This document shows, in pieces, positions 42,286-50,822 of a stretch of 64,000 bases of DNA. The notes under the pieces are model-generated. The model had not been told where the DNA came from and ran no database searches. It saw only the letters and a program-made list of their open reading frames with translations. The DNA is from Heyndrickxia sporothermodurans. GTDB lineage: Bacteria; Bacillota; Bacilli; Bacillales; Bacillaceae_C. The position numbers and the translations under genes were made by a program. The DNA lies in NCBI GenBank assembly GCA_016756695.1, contig CP066701.1:428001-492000 (forward strand), given 5' to 3'. The first letter of the stretch is position 1. Each line of letters begins with the position of its first letter.

Positions 42286-43047
42286 TTATTTAAACTTATC
42301 TATCCGTTTAAATGTATATCCTCGTGCTTTCAAGTCTTTGATTACTTTTTCAAGTGCATCCGCGTTATCTTTGGAGACGGTGTGAAGTAGTAGGACTGCA
42401 CCTGGATGAACTTGAGCCATAATATTATCATAGGAATATTTCCAGCCTTTTTGTTGATCGACCAACCAATCTTTAAATGCTAGTGACCAGAGGACATGGG
42501 TATATCCTTCTTCATTGGCAAGCTGCATCGTTCTTTCACTCAAAATACCTCTTGGCGGACGTAAGTACTTCATTTCTTTTTGCTTTGTTATTCTGGCAGT
42601 TTCATCTTTTACTTTTTTTAATTCTTCTTTTAATTTTTCATTTGAAACTTGGGTTAAATCCGGGTGACTCCAGGAATGATTGCCAATGAGATGACCTTCA
42701 TTAACCATGCGTTGAACAAGTTTAGGTTCCGATGTTAAATAATGACCAGTTACGAAGAAAATTGCTGGTACTTTTTCTTTTTTTAATACATCTAATACTT
42801 TTGGGGTGTACCCGTTCTCATACCCGTTATCGAATGTTAAGTACAGAACTTTTTTATTTGGATCTCCTTTATAAAAAGCATGGTGTTTACGTAAAAGCTC
42901 ATCATAGGCTTTCCCCGCCTCAGCTTGCTGTTCATTTTTCCCTTTGGAAAAACCCCAATGAACTGGAGCATTCGAAATTGCTGATACTGGATTTGTATGA
43001 ATTATCATTAACAGAACTATGGTCGTCATTAGAAACCATTTTTTCAT
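42286..43047 (-). CDS. pdaA: delta-lactam-forming peptidoglycan deacetylase PdaA
   Basis: A 253-residue exported enzyme with a signal peptide (about 1-23, ending P-V-S-A-I-S). The mature part starts H-W-G-F-S-K-G-K-N-E-Q as in PdaA. Polysaccharide deacetylase motifs: L-T-F-D-N-G-Y-E-N-G-Y-T (the N-G-Y form typical of PdaA), I-G-N-H-S-W-S-H-P-D with two metal histidines, Y-L-R-P-P-R-G and L-L-L-H-T-V-S. PdaA removes the acetyl group from N-acetylmuramic acid so that muramic delta-lactam can form in spore cortex, needed for germination. Expected to be sporulation-controlled. Single gene here. Confidence 0.92.
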   Translation of the reverse strand: MKKWFLMTTIVLLMIIHTNPVSAISNAPVHWGFSKGKNEQQAEAGKAYDELLRKHHAFYKGDPNKKVLYLTFDNGYENGYTPKVLDVLKKEKVPAIFFVTGHYLTSEPKLVQRMVNEGHLIGNHSWSHPDLTQVSNEKLKEELKKVKDETARITKQKEMKYLRPPRGILSERTMQLANEEGYTHVLWSLAFKDWLVDQQKGWKYSYDNIMAQVHPGAVLLLHTVSKDNADALEKVIKDLKARGYTFKRIDKFK

Positions 43048-43120
43048 GAATTCACCTTCTTTTTATTAAGTATTTTTTTCGAAGGTGAAATAGATATGCT
43101 GATTAAAAATTTCCAATCAT

Positions 43121-43232
43121 TTTCATTGTGGATAAGCTATATTTATTTTCAGTAAAATCATTTCTATTGTGGATATTGCGAATATTGTGGATGAATCTGT
43201 TGATGAGTGGTTATTTTCGTGGATAATAGTTT
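43121..43232. repeat. degenerate GTGGAT repeats
   Basis: GTGGAT occurs at 43128, 43169, 43187 and 43219 within ATTGTGGAT contexts. The first gives ATTGTGGATAAG, a perfect DnaA-box complement (TTATCCACA). The 41-bp spacing of the first two equals the long sub-unit of the 104-bp array at 47046, so I read this as an eroded member of that family. Confidence 0.45.
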
Positions 43233-43282
43233 GAATTAATTGAATTTTACCGTAATATGTGAATAAGTTTAAGAGCGAATAC

Positions 43283-43747
43283 TTACCGCAAACGCTCTTT
43301 CTTCATAATTTCTTCGTCACCAACTGACATATCTATTGAAATGAATCCTAGATGTTCATACAATCTTCGCGCAACAATATTATTTTTATGAACCGTCAAA
43401 CGAATTTCCTGACATTGGGGGAAGCGATTTTCAATCCAAGTCATCATTTCGATCATTGCTCGCTTGCCATATCCTTTTTGTTGAAAAGCTTGATCGATGA
43501 AAAATCCGTTTATCCAATACATATTTGTTGTTGTTTCTTCATAGGCGTGCATGATAAATCCTACCATTTGGTCTTTATCATAAATAGCAAATGGGAGATA
43601 TTCAACATTTTCACCGTCCGGTTTAATGAAAACTTTGGCTAAGGAGACAGCGACTGTTGGAACAAAATCACGTTGGTGGTCTGAGATTTTTAATGCTAGT
43701 GCCTCTTCCCAATTATCTCTTGTTACTGGCTTAAAATGGATGTTCAA
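43283..43747 (-). CDS. GNAT acetyltransferase, diamine/spermidine type
   Basis: A 154-residue GNAT with N-terminus I-H-F-K-P-V-T-R-D-N-W-E-E-A-L-A-L, as in BltD/PaiA-like polyamine acetyltransferases. Acetyl-CoA loop Q-Q-K-G-Y-G-K-R-A-M and a late N-N-I-V-A-R-R-L-Y-E-H-L-G-F motif are intact. Catalytic tyrosine candidate is in R-R-L-Y-E-H. Likely acetylates spermidine or a related amine. It lies 13 bp before the next leftward gene's stop and reads the same way, so the acetyltransferases and DinB gene upstream may be one transcript. Confidence 0.82.
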   Translation of the reverse strand: MNIHFKPVTRDNWEEALALKISDHQRDFVPTVAVSLAKVFIKPDGENVEYLPFAIYDKDQMVGFIMHAYEETTTNMYWINGFFIDQAFQQKGYGKRAMIEMMTWIENRFPQCQEIRLTVHKNNIVARRLYEHLGFISIDMSVGDEEIMKKERLR

Positions 43748-43760
43748 TTAATCCCTCTTC

Positions 43761-44372
43761 TCAATGAGTTTGCGAAGCTGAATATGAGTTTCTTTTATTT
43801 ATCAAACCTTTTTTCACCGTTTGCCATTCTTGATTGGTAATTGAATACACAACAGCATTTCGTATATATCCATCAGAAAGGATGCGTTCATTTCTTAATA
43901 TTCCTTCTTTCACGGCACCTAGGCGTTCAATTGCTTTTTGTGACCGCTGATTCCTCTCATCTGTTTTTAACTGAACTCTAATCATTTGTAACTCTTCAAA
44001 ACAATAGGTTAAAAGAAGCAGTTTACAATCTGTATTCACAAACGTTCGCTGAAAATCGATCCCATACCATGTCGAACCAATTTCACATGATTTTTGTTTA
44101 AAATCGATATAGCTCATTTTTGTCGTTCCAACTACTTGATTGGTCTCCTTCAATAATACGACAAATGGCAATGCTGTTTTCTGCTCACGTTGTTTGATTG
44201 CAGCCGAAACAATCTCCTGCATTTCTTGTTCCGATTCCACAACGCTCAACATATATTTCCAGTGGCTTGGATCATTGATTTCAAAAAGGGATTGAGCATG
44301 TTCCATTTGCATAGGGATTAATTTGATTCTTTCATTTTCTAATGTTGGCAGGTTTTTGAAAAGTTCGAACAA
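43761..44372 (-). CDS. GNAT acetyltransferase, RimJ/RimL-like
   Basis: A 203-residue protein of the RimJ/RimL-type GNAT group. It starts L-P-T-L-E-N-E-R-I-K-L-I-P-M and has V-G-T-T-K-M-S-Y-I-D, then I-G-S-T-W-Y-G and a late E-R-N-Q-R-S-Q-K-A-I-E-R-L-G-A-V-K-E-G. It probably acetylates protein N-termini or small amines. The pyrophosphate loop is weaker than usual (F-Q-R-T-F-V-N-T-D). GGAGAGATATTCC lies upstream of ATG 44372. Co-oriented with the DinB-like gene 18 bp upstream. Confidence 0.8.
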   Translation of the reverse strand: MFELFKNLPTLENERIKLIPMQMEHAQSLFEINDPSHWKYMLSVVESEQEMQEIVSAAIKQREQKTALPFVVLLKETNQVVGTTKMSYIDFKQKSCEIGSTWYGIDFQRTFVNTDCKLLLLTYCFEELQMIRVQLKTDERNQRSQKAIERLGAVKEGILRNERILSDGYIRNAVVYSITNQEWQTVKKGLINKRNSYSASQTH

Positions 44373-44390
44373 AGGAATATCTCTCCTTAA

Positions 44391-44933
44391 TTATAAAGTT
44401 TGAAATGCTTCAGCCTCTAAATACCGCTCTTTTAAAATCCGGCGATGATGTATTTCATGCCCTGCGATAATGTAGGCCAATGCTCGAACGGATACTACTG
44501 AGTGGTTTGCATTCCCTTTTTGCAGCCATGCTTCTTCTTCTAAACCTTTTAATAAGTGAATCGTTGATTGACGAACACTATGTAAATTTTCGAGTAGTTC
44601 TTTGATTGATTGACGGTTGAAATTTGCACTTTGTACATATTCATTTTCTTCGAAACCTGGCAATGAGACAGAATCACCACGTGCAATCGTAAGAAGTCGA
44701 TACGCCATAATCCGTTCGGCATCTGCCATATGACCAAGCACTTCTTTGATACTCCATTTTTCAGGTGCATAGTTGAAATATGCTTGCTGTTCTGAAATGC
44801 CATTTAACAAATGAAGTGTTTCTTCTATTTGTTCTTGTAAAATGGTTTCGATGTCTCCTTCTGGAACCAAACTGATATACGTTGAAAAAGAAGGATTGTA
44901 TTCATCTGAATTTGGGCGCTTTGTCACGTTCAT
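44391..44933 (-). CDS. DinB-family protein
   Basis: A 180-residue DinB-fold four-helix protein. Likely metal histidines lie in G-H-M-A-D-A-E-R-I-M (mid N-terminal half) and I-A-G-H-E-I-H-H-R-R-I-L near the C-terminus. W-S-I-K-E-V-L-G-H and A-Y-R-L-L-T-I-A-R-G-D are usual family patterns. Function probably thiol- or metal-dependent transfer, as in YfiT, but unproven. AAAGGTG precedes ATG 44933; a GTG one codon earlier is possible. Another member of the fold is yfiT at 6826. Confidence 0.82.
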   Translation of the reverse strand: MNVTKRPNSDEYNPSFSTYISLVPEGDIETILQEQIEETLHLLNGISEQQAYFNYAPEKWSIKEVLGHMADAERIMAYRLLTIARGDSVSLPGFEENEYVQSANFNRQSIKELLENLHSVRQSTIHLLKGLEEEAWLQKGNANHSVVSVRALAYIIAGHEIHHRRILKERYLEAEAFQTL

Positions 44934-44998
44934 CACACCTTTATTTGAATTTTTTCACTTTATTTTAACATAAAATTCAGATTTGTTCGGATAATATT

Positions 44999-45472
44999 TT
45001 AATTATTGGCCATAGATTGTTCATGATTCAGCAGCCATTCTTTTCTCCATAATCCACCCGCGTAACCAGTTAATGTCCCATTTGCTCCAATAATTCGATG
45101 ACACGGGATTATGATACTTAATTTGTTTCTTCCATTAGCCGTGCCAACTGCTCGTACAGCTTTTTCGTTTCCAATGGACAAGGCGATGTCCTTATATGAG
45201 CATGTATTTCCATAGAATATTTTCGTTAATGCATTCCATACTGATTTTTGAAAGTCTGTGCCTTCATATTCATATGGGATCGTGAAGTCTTTTCGTTTTC
45301 CTTTAAAATATTCGTCTAGCTGGTGATAGCAATCCTTTAAAACAGTTGGCGTGTCGTCCTGTAGGGAGTTTATTTTTGTTTCCTCCTCACAAAACAAAAT
45401 TGATCGAATTGCTTTGTCCGTTCCAGTGATTTCTACTAGCCCGATAGGTGATTGATAATAAATTTTATTCAT
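44999..45472 (-). CDS. ogt: methylated-DNA-protein-cysteine methyltransferase (Ogt/AdaB)
   Basis: A 157-residue suicide repair protein. The active site is I-I-P-C-H-R-I-I-G, preceded by A-V-G-T-A-N-G-R-N and followed by G-Y-A-G-G-L-W-R-K-E-W-L-L. It transfers the methyl group from O6-methylguanine to its own cysteine. ATG 45472 (GGAGGTC upstream) overlaps the end of alkA by 8 bp; the longer ATG frame from 45538 lies inside alkA. Third gene of an adaptive-response operon adaA-alkA-ogt. Confidence 0.93.
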   Translation of the reverse strand: MNKIYYQSPIGLVEITGTDKAIRSILFCEEETKINSLQDDTPTVLKDCYHQLDEYFKGKRKDFTIPYEYEGTDFQKSVWNALTKIFYGNTCSYKDIALSIGNEKAVRAVGTANGRNKLSIIIPCHRIIGANGTLTGYAGGLWRKEWLLNHEQSMANN

Positions 45473-46373
45473 ACAATGACCTCCATAAATAGAAAGTGGC
45501 ATATGCTTGCCAACCTTCCCAATTAGCCGCAAATTCATTTATTTCTTCGATTGTTGGTTTGCGTTCAAGCTGTAACTGTACTTTTAATGCGTTATGAAGT
45601 CCAACATCAGCGATAGGAAACGCAGATGGATGATTTAGGCATTTCATCATGACATAATCTGCTGTCCATGCACCAACACCTCTAATGGACATTAGCTTTT
45701 TATGTATTTGTTCAAAATCCTTTAATTGATGGAAGTTTTCCTTTGTTATCTCTCCATTTGTCATTGCTTTTGCGATGTCGATAATATATTCAGCTTTGCG
45801 TGTCGTGAATTGAAGCTGTTTTAAATCGTTTACATGCAAACTTGAAATTGCTTTCTCGGTAGGATGTAGCCAGTAAGTCGCTTTGTTCCACTCTAGTTTA
45901 TCTCCAAATTGCTTTACTAGCCTACTTTTTAACGTGTAAGCAAATGTCAGATTGATTTGCTGACCGATAATTGCCCAGGTTAGTGCTTCAAATAAGTCAG
46001 GAATCCCGATAATTCGTAGTCCTGCATATTTTTCCACTAGCGGGGATAATATTTTATCTTTTTTCGCGATTTTGTAATAGCTTTTTAGATCCTTGTCTAA
46101 ATCGAACCAATTCCAAATATAGAATGCAATTTTTTCACGTTTTGATGGCGTTCCTACTGGAAACTCAACATGTATGGTAGTTGAATCCTTGCTTGTTATT
46201 TTTAGTAAAATTAATTCTTCATTTATTTTTATCAGTTTGTATAGTTCTTTATCTTTTATTTGATGGAGCACTTCTTGTTCAGATCGGCCTAGGAAAACGA
46301 GCAACTCGTCAAAATTGAATTCGGGTGGTGTACAAATGTCAATGGATGTTTCGAGATCAATCCACTTTACCAT
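45465..46373 (-). CDS. alkA: DNA-3-methyladenine glycosylase AlkA
   Basis: A 302-residue glycosylase. The helix-hairpin-helix is M-S-I-R-G-V-G-A-W-T-A-D-Y-V, the catalytic aspartate is in F-P-I-A-D-V-G-L, I-I-G-Q-Q-I-N-L-T-F-A lies in the core, and the C-terminus A-T-F-Y-L-W-R-S-L matches family ends. It removes 3-methyladenine and related lesions. ATG 46373 has AAAGGAG upstream; it overlaps the adaA end by 17 bp, and the ogt start overlaps its own end. The upstream ATG at 46406 is rejected. Confidence 0.93.
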   Translation of the reverse strand: MVKWIDLETSIDICTPPEFNFDELLVFLGRSEQEVLHQIKDKELYKLIKINEELILLKITSKDSTTIHVEFPVGTPSKREKIAFYIWNWFDLDKDLKSYYKIAKKDKILSPLVEKYAGLRIIGIPDLFEALTWAIIGQQINLTFAYTLKSRLVKQFGDKLEWNKATYWLHPTEKAISSLHVNDLKQLQFTTRKAEYIIDIAKAMTNGEITKENFHQLKDFEQIHKKLMSIRGVGAWTADYVMMKCLNHPSAFPIADVGLHNALKVQLQLERKPTIEEINEFAANWEGWQAYATFYLWRSLYE

Positions 46374-46938
46374 TATGGCTCCTTTCCCGTTCCCGTCGAT
46401 ATTCATTAGGCGAACACTGCTTCAGACGGCGAAATGTTTTGTAAAAATTAGAAGGAGTACGGAATCCTACCTCATAGCAAATGTCTAGGTTTGTGAGAAC
46501 CGTATGATTAAGGAGAAATTCCGCTTTATCGATCCTAATTTTCTCCAAGTAAGCCCTTGGCGTTTCGGAGGTTTCCTGCTTAAACACTCGTTCTAGATAA
46601 AATGGGCTGACCCCAACATGATCTGCAATCGTTTGTAGTGTGATCCTCTGTTTGTAGTGATTCACTAAATAGGAAATCACGCTTTTTACTAATGCTGTAT
46701 TCGGAGAATGCTCGACCTCCGGCTGACATCTTTTACATGCTCGGTAGCCGGCGTTTTCTACCATTTGAATATCGTGATAAAACTCTACGTTTATTTTTTT
46801 GTGCTTTCGTGATCGGCAAGATGGACGACAATAGATTTTTGTCGTTTTCACAGCCGTATAAAATAACCCATCATATGTGCGATCACAAGCGAGAATAATT
46901 TCCCACATTTCATCAAAAGTTAAGTTTAGGTCAGCCAT
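46357..46938 (-). CDS. adaA: Ada-type methylphosphotriester sensor and activator AdaA
   Basis: A 193-residue protein. An N-terminal Ada zinc domain (Y-C-R-P-S-C-R-S-R and Y-R-A-C-K-R-C-Q-P, four zinc cysteines, the first accepting methyl groups) is joined to an AraC-type double helix-turn-helix ending F-R-T-P-S-N-F-Y-K-T-F-R-R. It turns DNA methylation into transcriptional activation of its own operon. ATG 46938 follows AAGGAGG; the longer frame to 46989 runs through the TATAAT at 46968-46973. In this genome adaA is separate from ogt, as in B. subtilis. Confidence 0.93.
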   Translation of the reverse strand: MADLNLTFDEMWEIILACDRTYDGLFYTAVKTTKIYCRPSCRSRKHKKINVEFYHDIQMVENAGYRACKRCQPEVEHSPNTALVKSVISYLVNHYKQRITLQTIADHVGVSPFYLERVFKQETSETPRAYLEKIRIDKAEFLLNHTVLTNLDICYEVGFRTPSNFYKTFRRLKQCSPNEYRRERERSHNGKVD

Positions 46939-47045
46939 TACTCGAGATTCCTCCTTTATATCCTCTATTATAAAAGAATGTTCTATCATTTTAACAATTC
47001 GGCAGTATTATTTCGTCCTTTTTCTTGCTTTTATGGTCGGATTTA

Positions 47046-47580
47046 TTTGTGGATTCATTGTCCACATTTCGTTCGGGGCTATTTCTATTTGTGGATAATA
47101 GAAACAAATTTGTGACTCATAGATCTTCGTTTGTGCATCATACTTTGGCTTTTGTGGATCATTGACCCTTCTTCGATCGGCGAATTTTTGGTTTGTGCAT
47201 CATAGAATCTCGTTTGTGACCCATAGATTTTCGTTTGTGCCGCATACTTTGACTTTTGTGGATCATTGACCTCACTTCGATCAGCGAATTTTTGGTTTGT
47301 GCATCATAGAATCTCGTTTGTGACTCATAGAAATTGATTTGTGCATCATACTTTGACTTTTGTGGATCATTAGCCCCACTTCGTCCGGCGGATTTTTGGT
47401 TTGTGCATCATAGATTCTCGTTTGTGACCCATAGAAATTGATTTGTGCATCACACTTGGACTTTTGTGGATCATAGGCCCTTCTCCGATCGACGAATTTT
47501 TGATTTGTGACTCATAGAATCTGATTTGTGACTCATAGATCCTAGTTCGTGCATCATACCCATTCATTTGTGGATCATCC
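47046..47580. repeat. 21-bp units organised as a 104-bp higher-order tandem array
   Basis: Units of type TTTGTG-nnn-CATAG/C-n(7) repeat every 21 bp. TTTTGTGGATCAT anchors fall at 47150, 47254, 47358 and 47462, each exactly 104 bp apart. One 104-bp period is three 21-bp units plus one 41-bp unit holding CTTCGATCGGCGAATTTTTG. The 21-bp phase extends left to 47046 and right to 47580. An 89-codon minus-strand frame here is a by-product. Confidence 0.9.
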
Positions 47581-47722
47581 GCTTTTTCCAAACTGCTATT
47601 TTCCGTGATCCTCAACCGGTAATCAAATTTTTTCTTCATTGAATCAAAAAAATTTTAAAAATTAAAAGGGTTTTTCAAAAGTATTGTTGAAGAATTTACT
47701 ATTCTAGAAAGGAGGATGTCGA

Positions 47723-48697
47723 TTGATTGATAAAGATTTAACTGTACCAATTAAATTGCAGGCGGATTATGCACTTGATGAGCGCTTGGCAGAGGATTAT
47801 CCTAGGAAAGGAGCGATTTTAGAGGATATCGCAAAAAGAGAAGCGGGCTATAATGGCGAGAAAAACCTGTGTTACCACTTGAATTTTCTACCGAAAGAGG
47901 ATTTCAGAATCCTTTTTGATCTACAATTAAAAATTAATGACAAGGAATTCCAAATTGATGTTCTATTGATTTCGCTTTACTTTGCATTAATCATCGAAGC
48001 GAAAAACTTTGCCGGAACGTTAGTATTTGATTCAAAATTTAATCAATTTATTCGTACCATCAATAATAAAGAAGAGGGATACCCAAATCCGTTAACCCAA
48101 GCGAAGAAACACCAACTACTCTTCGACTCTTGGCTAAAAAAGAACAAGTTCCCACTCCCTGTTGATTATTTAGTTGCAATCAGTTACCCCTCCACGATTT
48201 TACGATCAACCGAAGCAAAGAAGATACCTATCCATGATAAAGTTCTCCATGCTGAAAATATTCCTTTAAAAATTCACGAACTTCAAAAACGATATAAAGA
48301 GCCAATTTTAACTCCTAGGTCATTAAAAAAACTATCCGAAACAATCATCCGATCACATACTCTAGTAAGACCAGAAATTCTTCAAACATTTTCTATTCCT
48401 CCAGAGGATATTCAAAAAGGAGTTTGCTGCCCACAATGCAAAGGGTTCGCCATGTTGCGAAAATATAGAAGATGGCATTGTCCGCATTGTTCATTCATTT
48501 CGAAAGATGCACATGTACAAGCATTAAAAGACTTCTATCTATTGATTTCCCCTACTATTACCAACCTACAATGCCGAGAGTTCCTTCATTTATCTGACAG
48601 AAAAACAGCACAATTTTTATTAACATCCCTTAACCTGTCTTATTCTTATATAGGAAGAAAAAGGGTATACCATTTTCATGATTTATTTCTCCGTTGA
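47723..48697 (+). CDS. NERD-domain protein with zinc ribbon
   Basis: A 324-residue protein. A NERD nuclease-related domain occupies about residues 30-150 (L-K-I-N-D-K-E-F-Q-I-D-V-L-L-I-S, then A-L-I-I-E-A-K-N-F-A-G-T-L, with the I-E-A-K-N catalytic-type motif). A zinc ribbon near residue 240 (C-C-P-Q-C and W-H-C-P-H-C) and a helical C-terminus follow. NERD proteins resemble restriction-enzyme folds and are suspected in DNA processing or defence. Start is TTG 47723 with AAAGGAGGATG upstream. Its 3' end overlaps the convergent DUF1259 gene by 15 bp. Confidence 0.85.
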   Translation: MIDKDLTVPIKLQADYALDERLAEDYPRKGAILEDIAKREAGYNGEKNLCYHLNFLPKEDFRILFDLQLKINDKEFQIDVLLISLYFALIIEAKNFAGTLVFDSKFNQFIRTINNKEEGYPNPLTQAKKHQLLFDSWLKKNKFPLPVDYLVAISYPSTILRSTEAKKIPIHDKVLHAENIPLKIHELQKRYKEPILTPRSLKKLSETIIRSHTLVRPEILQTFSIPPEDIQKGVCCPQCKGFAMLRKYRRWHCPHCSFISKDAHVQALKDFYLLISPTITNLQCREFLHLSDRKTAQFLLTSLNLSYSYIGRKRVYHFHDLFLR

Positions 48698-49099
48698 AAC
48701 GGGATAACTTTGTAGAAATCGAAAGGAATAAGCCACCTTTTTTGCAAAATTAAGTGGAGGCTCAACTGATTGAATGTGTAGGTACAAAAGGGAAGGCTCC
48801 ATAAATATCCAATGATTATGGAGAGCACTGATCATGATTCCTTGCTGGACGAGTGTCTGGACAAAAGCGGGGACCTCCTCTTGAAGGATGGCGATTTCTC
48901 CAAAATTCAAAGCATTTCCGTGCTGATCTAACGATTCGAATGCGAATCCTGCGGGTCCAACTGATTTACTTCGTTTGCCTTGGACGGTTACATGAAATTG
49001 ACGATGTAAATCGACAGAACAGACACCTTGACTAATTTTGCTTTTTCCATTAAGAATCTTAGCAAACTCCTGACAAATATTTTCAAATTGACTCATCAT
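48683..49099 (-). CDS. DUF1259 (LppY/LpqO-like) protein
   Basis: A 138-residue soluble protein without a signal peptide. Family patterns include V-C-S-V-D-L-H-R-Q-F, G-E-I-A-I-L-Q-E-E-V-P and the H-N-H-W-I-F-M-E-P-S-L-L-Y-L-H-I motif that holds two conserved histidines. Related proteins in other phyla are lipoproteins; here the domain stands alone. Function unknown. GGGGGAG precedes ATG 49099 (or the second ATG at 49096). Its 3' end overlaps the NERD gene. Confidence 0.75.
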   Translation of the reverse strand: MMSQFENICQEFAKILNGKSKISQGVCSVDLHRQFHVTVQGKRSKSVGPAGFAFESLDQHGNALNFGEIAILQEEVPAFVQTLVQQGIMISALHNHWIFMEPSLLYLHIQSVEPPLNFAKKVAYSFRFLQSYPVSTEK

Positions 49100-49148
49100 T
49101 ACTCCCCCTTAATAGAACGTTATGTAGGTGGAGGCAGCTTTATGAAAA

Positions 49149-49185
49149 TAATAGAGCTAGATCTATTATTAGACCTAGCTCTATT
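49149..49185. terminator. bidirectional terminator
   Basis: AATAGAGCTAG/CTAGCTCTATT stem about 10 bp after the fumarase stop on the minus strand. Confidence 0.75.
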
Positions 49186-49193
49186 CCGACTTA

Positions 49194-50735
49194 TTAAAAA
49201 ACTCGCTCTTTAAATTGAGCTAATTTTTCTAATGAAGATTTGTCTACATCTGCGTGTAAACTGTTTCCGTGTGAATCCATTGTCACTACTGCTGTGAAGC
49301 CTTCGACATTTAAGTGCCACATTGCTTCAGGAATACCGAACTCTGTAAGGTCAACACCATCAACTTTTTTAATACAATCAGCATAGTATTGTGCTGCACC
49401 ACCGATTGCATTTAAGTATACTCCGCCATGTTCTTGAAGGGCTGCAAGGGTTTTTGGTCCCATTCCGCCTTTACCGATAACGGCACGAATACCGAATTTC
49501 TTCATAATGTCCCCTTGATACGGCTCTTCGCGAATAGAAGTTGTTGGGCCAGCTGCTTTGACTGTCCAATTGCCTTCTTCATCCTTCGCCATTACTGGTC
49601 CACAGTGGTAGATCACTTGGCCATTTAAATCTACCGGTGCGTCATGATCAGTTAAGTATTTGTGAATCGCATCACGACCTGTATACATTCTGCCATCAAT
49701 ACGGACAACATCGCCAACTTTTAATTCGCGGATTTGTTCTTCGGTAATTGGTGCAGTTAACGTTACAACATTGCTTTCTTCTTTTGAAGCTGCCACTTCG
49801 TTTTCTGCTTCATTGGCGAATTCAATTTTTTCACCATCTTGGTATAACCATTCTTGGATATCCCCTGTTTTTGGGTCTACTTTTACGCCGAGACGACGGA
49901 ATGCCCAACAGTTGTAGGCAACTGATACAAAGAAGCTGGCAGGAATACGGTTCATTACTCCGATTTTACAACCTAATAGAGTTGTTTCGCCGCCGAATCC
50001 CATTGTTCCAATTCCTAATTTATTGGCATTTTCCATAATGTACTCTTCAAGTTTGCGTAAATCTTCATGTGGGTTTACATCTTCAACTGAACGGAATAAT
50101 TGTTCTTTCGCTAAATCGTACCCAGATGAACGATCTCCGCCTATTCCAACACCGATGAATCCTGCACTACAGCCTTGACCTTGTGCTTGATAGACAGAAT
50201 GAAGGATACATTTACGAATTCCGTCAAGATCACGTCCTGCACGACCTAATCCGTCTAATTCACATGGAAGGCTGTACTGGATGTTTTTATTTTCACAGCC
50301 GCCGCCTTTTAAAATTAAGCGAACATCGATGTAATCGTTTTCCCATTGGTCAAACTTAATAACAGGTGTTCCGCCGCCGAGATTGTCTCCGCTGTTTTTC
50401 CCAGTTAAGGAATCCACTGAATTTGGACGAAGTTTTGTATCTTTTGTCGCTTGAGCAATTGCATTGTAGATTGCTTCTTTTATTTTGATTTGGTTCACAC
50501 CAACAGGTGTTTTAATTTTAAAGGTAGGAAGACCTGTGTCTTGGCAAATTGGTGAAATATTCTCATCTGCCATTTGGATGTTGTTTGTAATCGTCCCTAA
50601 GCTCATTGCTGCACGAGTCCCGGCACTTTCACTTTGCTTTGCTTTTTTCACTGCTCTACGAACATCTTTTGGTAGATTAGTAGAAGTTTCAACAATTAGT
50701 TGGTACATGCTCTCTTGGAACTTTTCCAAATTCAT
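49194..50735 (-). CDS. class I (iron-sulfur) fumarate hydratase
   Basis: A 513-residue class I fumarase. Cluster and active-site cysteines lie in I-S-P-I-C-Q-D-T-G-L-P, K-G-G-G-C-E-N and G-E-T-T-L-L-G-C-K-I. The C-terminal beta domain has Y-H-C-G-P-V, A-A-G-P-T-T-S-I-R and G-K-G-G-M-G. It hydrates fumarate to malate in the TCA cycle and needs an oxygen-sensitive 4Fe-4S cluster. GGGAGAGG precedes ATG 50735. A PerR-like box overlaps the likely -10 region upstream. Single gene. Confidence 0.93.
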   Translation of the reverse strand: MNLEKFQESMYQLIVETSTNLPKDVRRAVKKAKQSESAGTRAAMSLGTITNNIQMADENISPICQDTGLPTFKIKTPVGVNQIKIKEAIYNAIAQATKDTKLRPNSVDSLTGKNSGDNLGGGTPVIKFDQWENDYIDVRLILKGGGCENKNIQYSLPCELDGLGRAGRDLDGIRKCILHSVYQAQGQGCSAGFIGVGIGGDRSSGYDLAKEQLFRSVEDVNPHEDLRKLEEYIMENANKLGIGTMGFGGETTLLGCKIGVMNRIPASFFVSVAYNCWAFRRLGVKVDPKTGDIQEWLYQDGEKIEFANEAENEVAASKEESNVVTLTAPITEEQIRELKVGDVVRIDGRMYTGRDAIHKYLTDHDAPVDLNGQVIYHCGPVMAKDEEGNWTVKAAGPTTSIREEPYQGDIMKKFGIRAVIGKGGMGPKTLAALQEHGGVYLNAIGGAAQYYADCIKKVDGVDLTEFGIPEAMWHLNVEGFTAVVTMDSHGNSLHADVDKSSLEKLAQFKERVF

Positions 50736-50777
50736 CTTATTCCTCTCCCTTATTCCCTATATATATATGTATAAAAT

Positions 50778-50792
50778 TCATAATCATTATAC
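50778..50792. promoter_or_regulatory. PerR/Fur-like box upstream of fumarase
   Basis: TCATAAT-C-ATTATAC matches the PerR consensus TTATAATNATTATAA at 12 of 14 positions (Fur consensus at 11 of 14). It overlaps GAGTATAAT on the minus strand, the likely -10 box of the fumarase gene. Confidence 0.5.
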
Positions 50793-50822
50793 TCCTAATA
50801 TGTGTTGATTTAAAGGGAAGAT

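Noticed and set aside
43121-43232. Cluster of DnaA boxes / replication origin
   Set aside because: Only one perfect TTATCCACA complement; the others are GTGGAT variants explained by the eroded 21/41-bp repeat family. No dnaA or dnaN nearby.
47046-47580. Possible CRISPR array
   Set aside because: Units are contiguous tandem repeats with no unique spacers, the monomer is 21 bp, and no cas genes are near. The same holds for the 52-bp arrays.
47370-47639. 89-codon frame (M-K-K-K-F-D-Y-R-L-R) across the 21-bp array
   Set aside because: No ribosome site. The repeated Y-E-S-Q and M-H-K motifs simply mirror the 21-bp (7-codon) DNA repeat.
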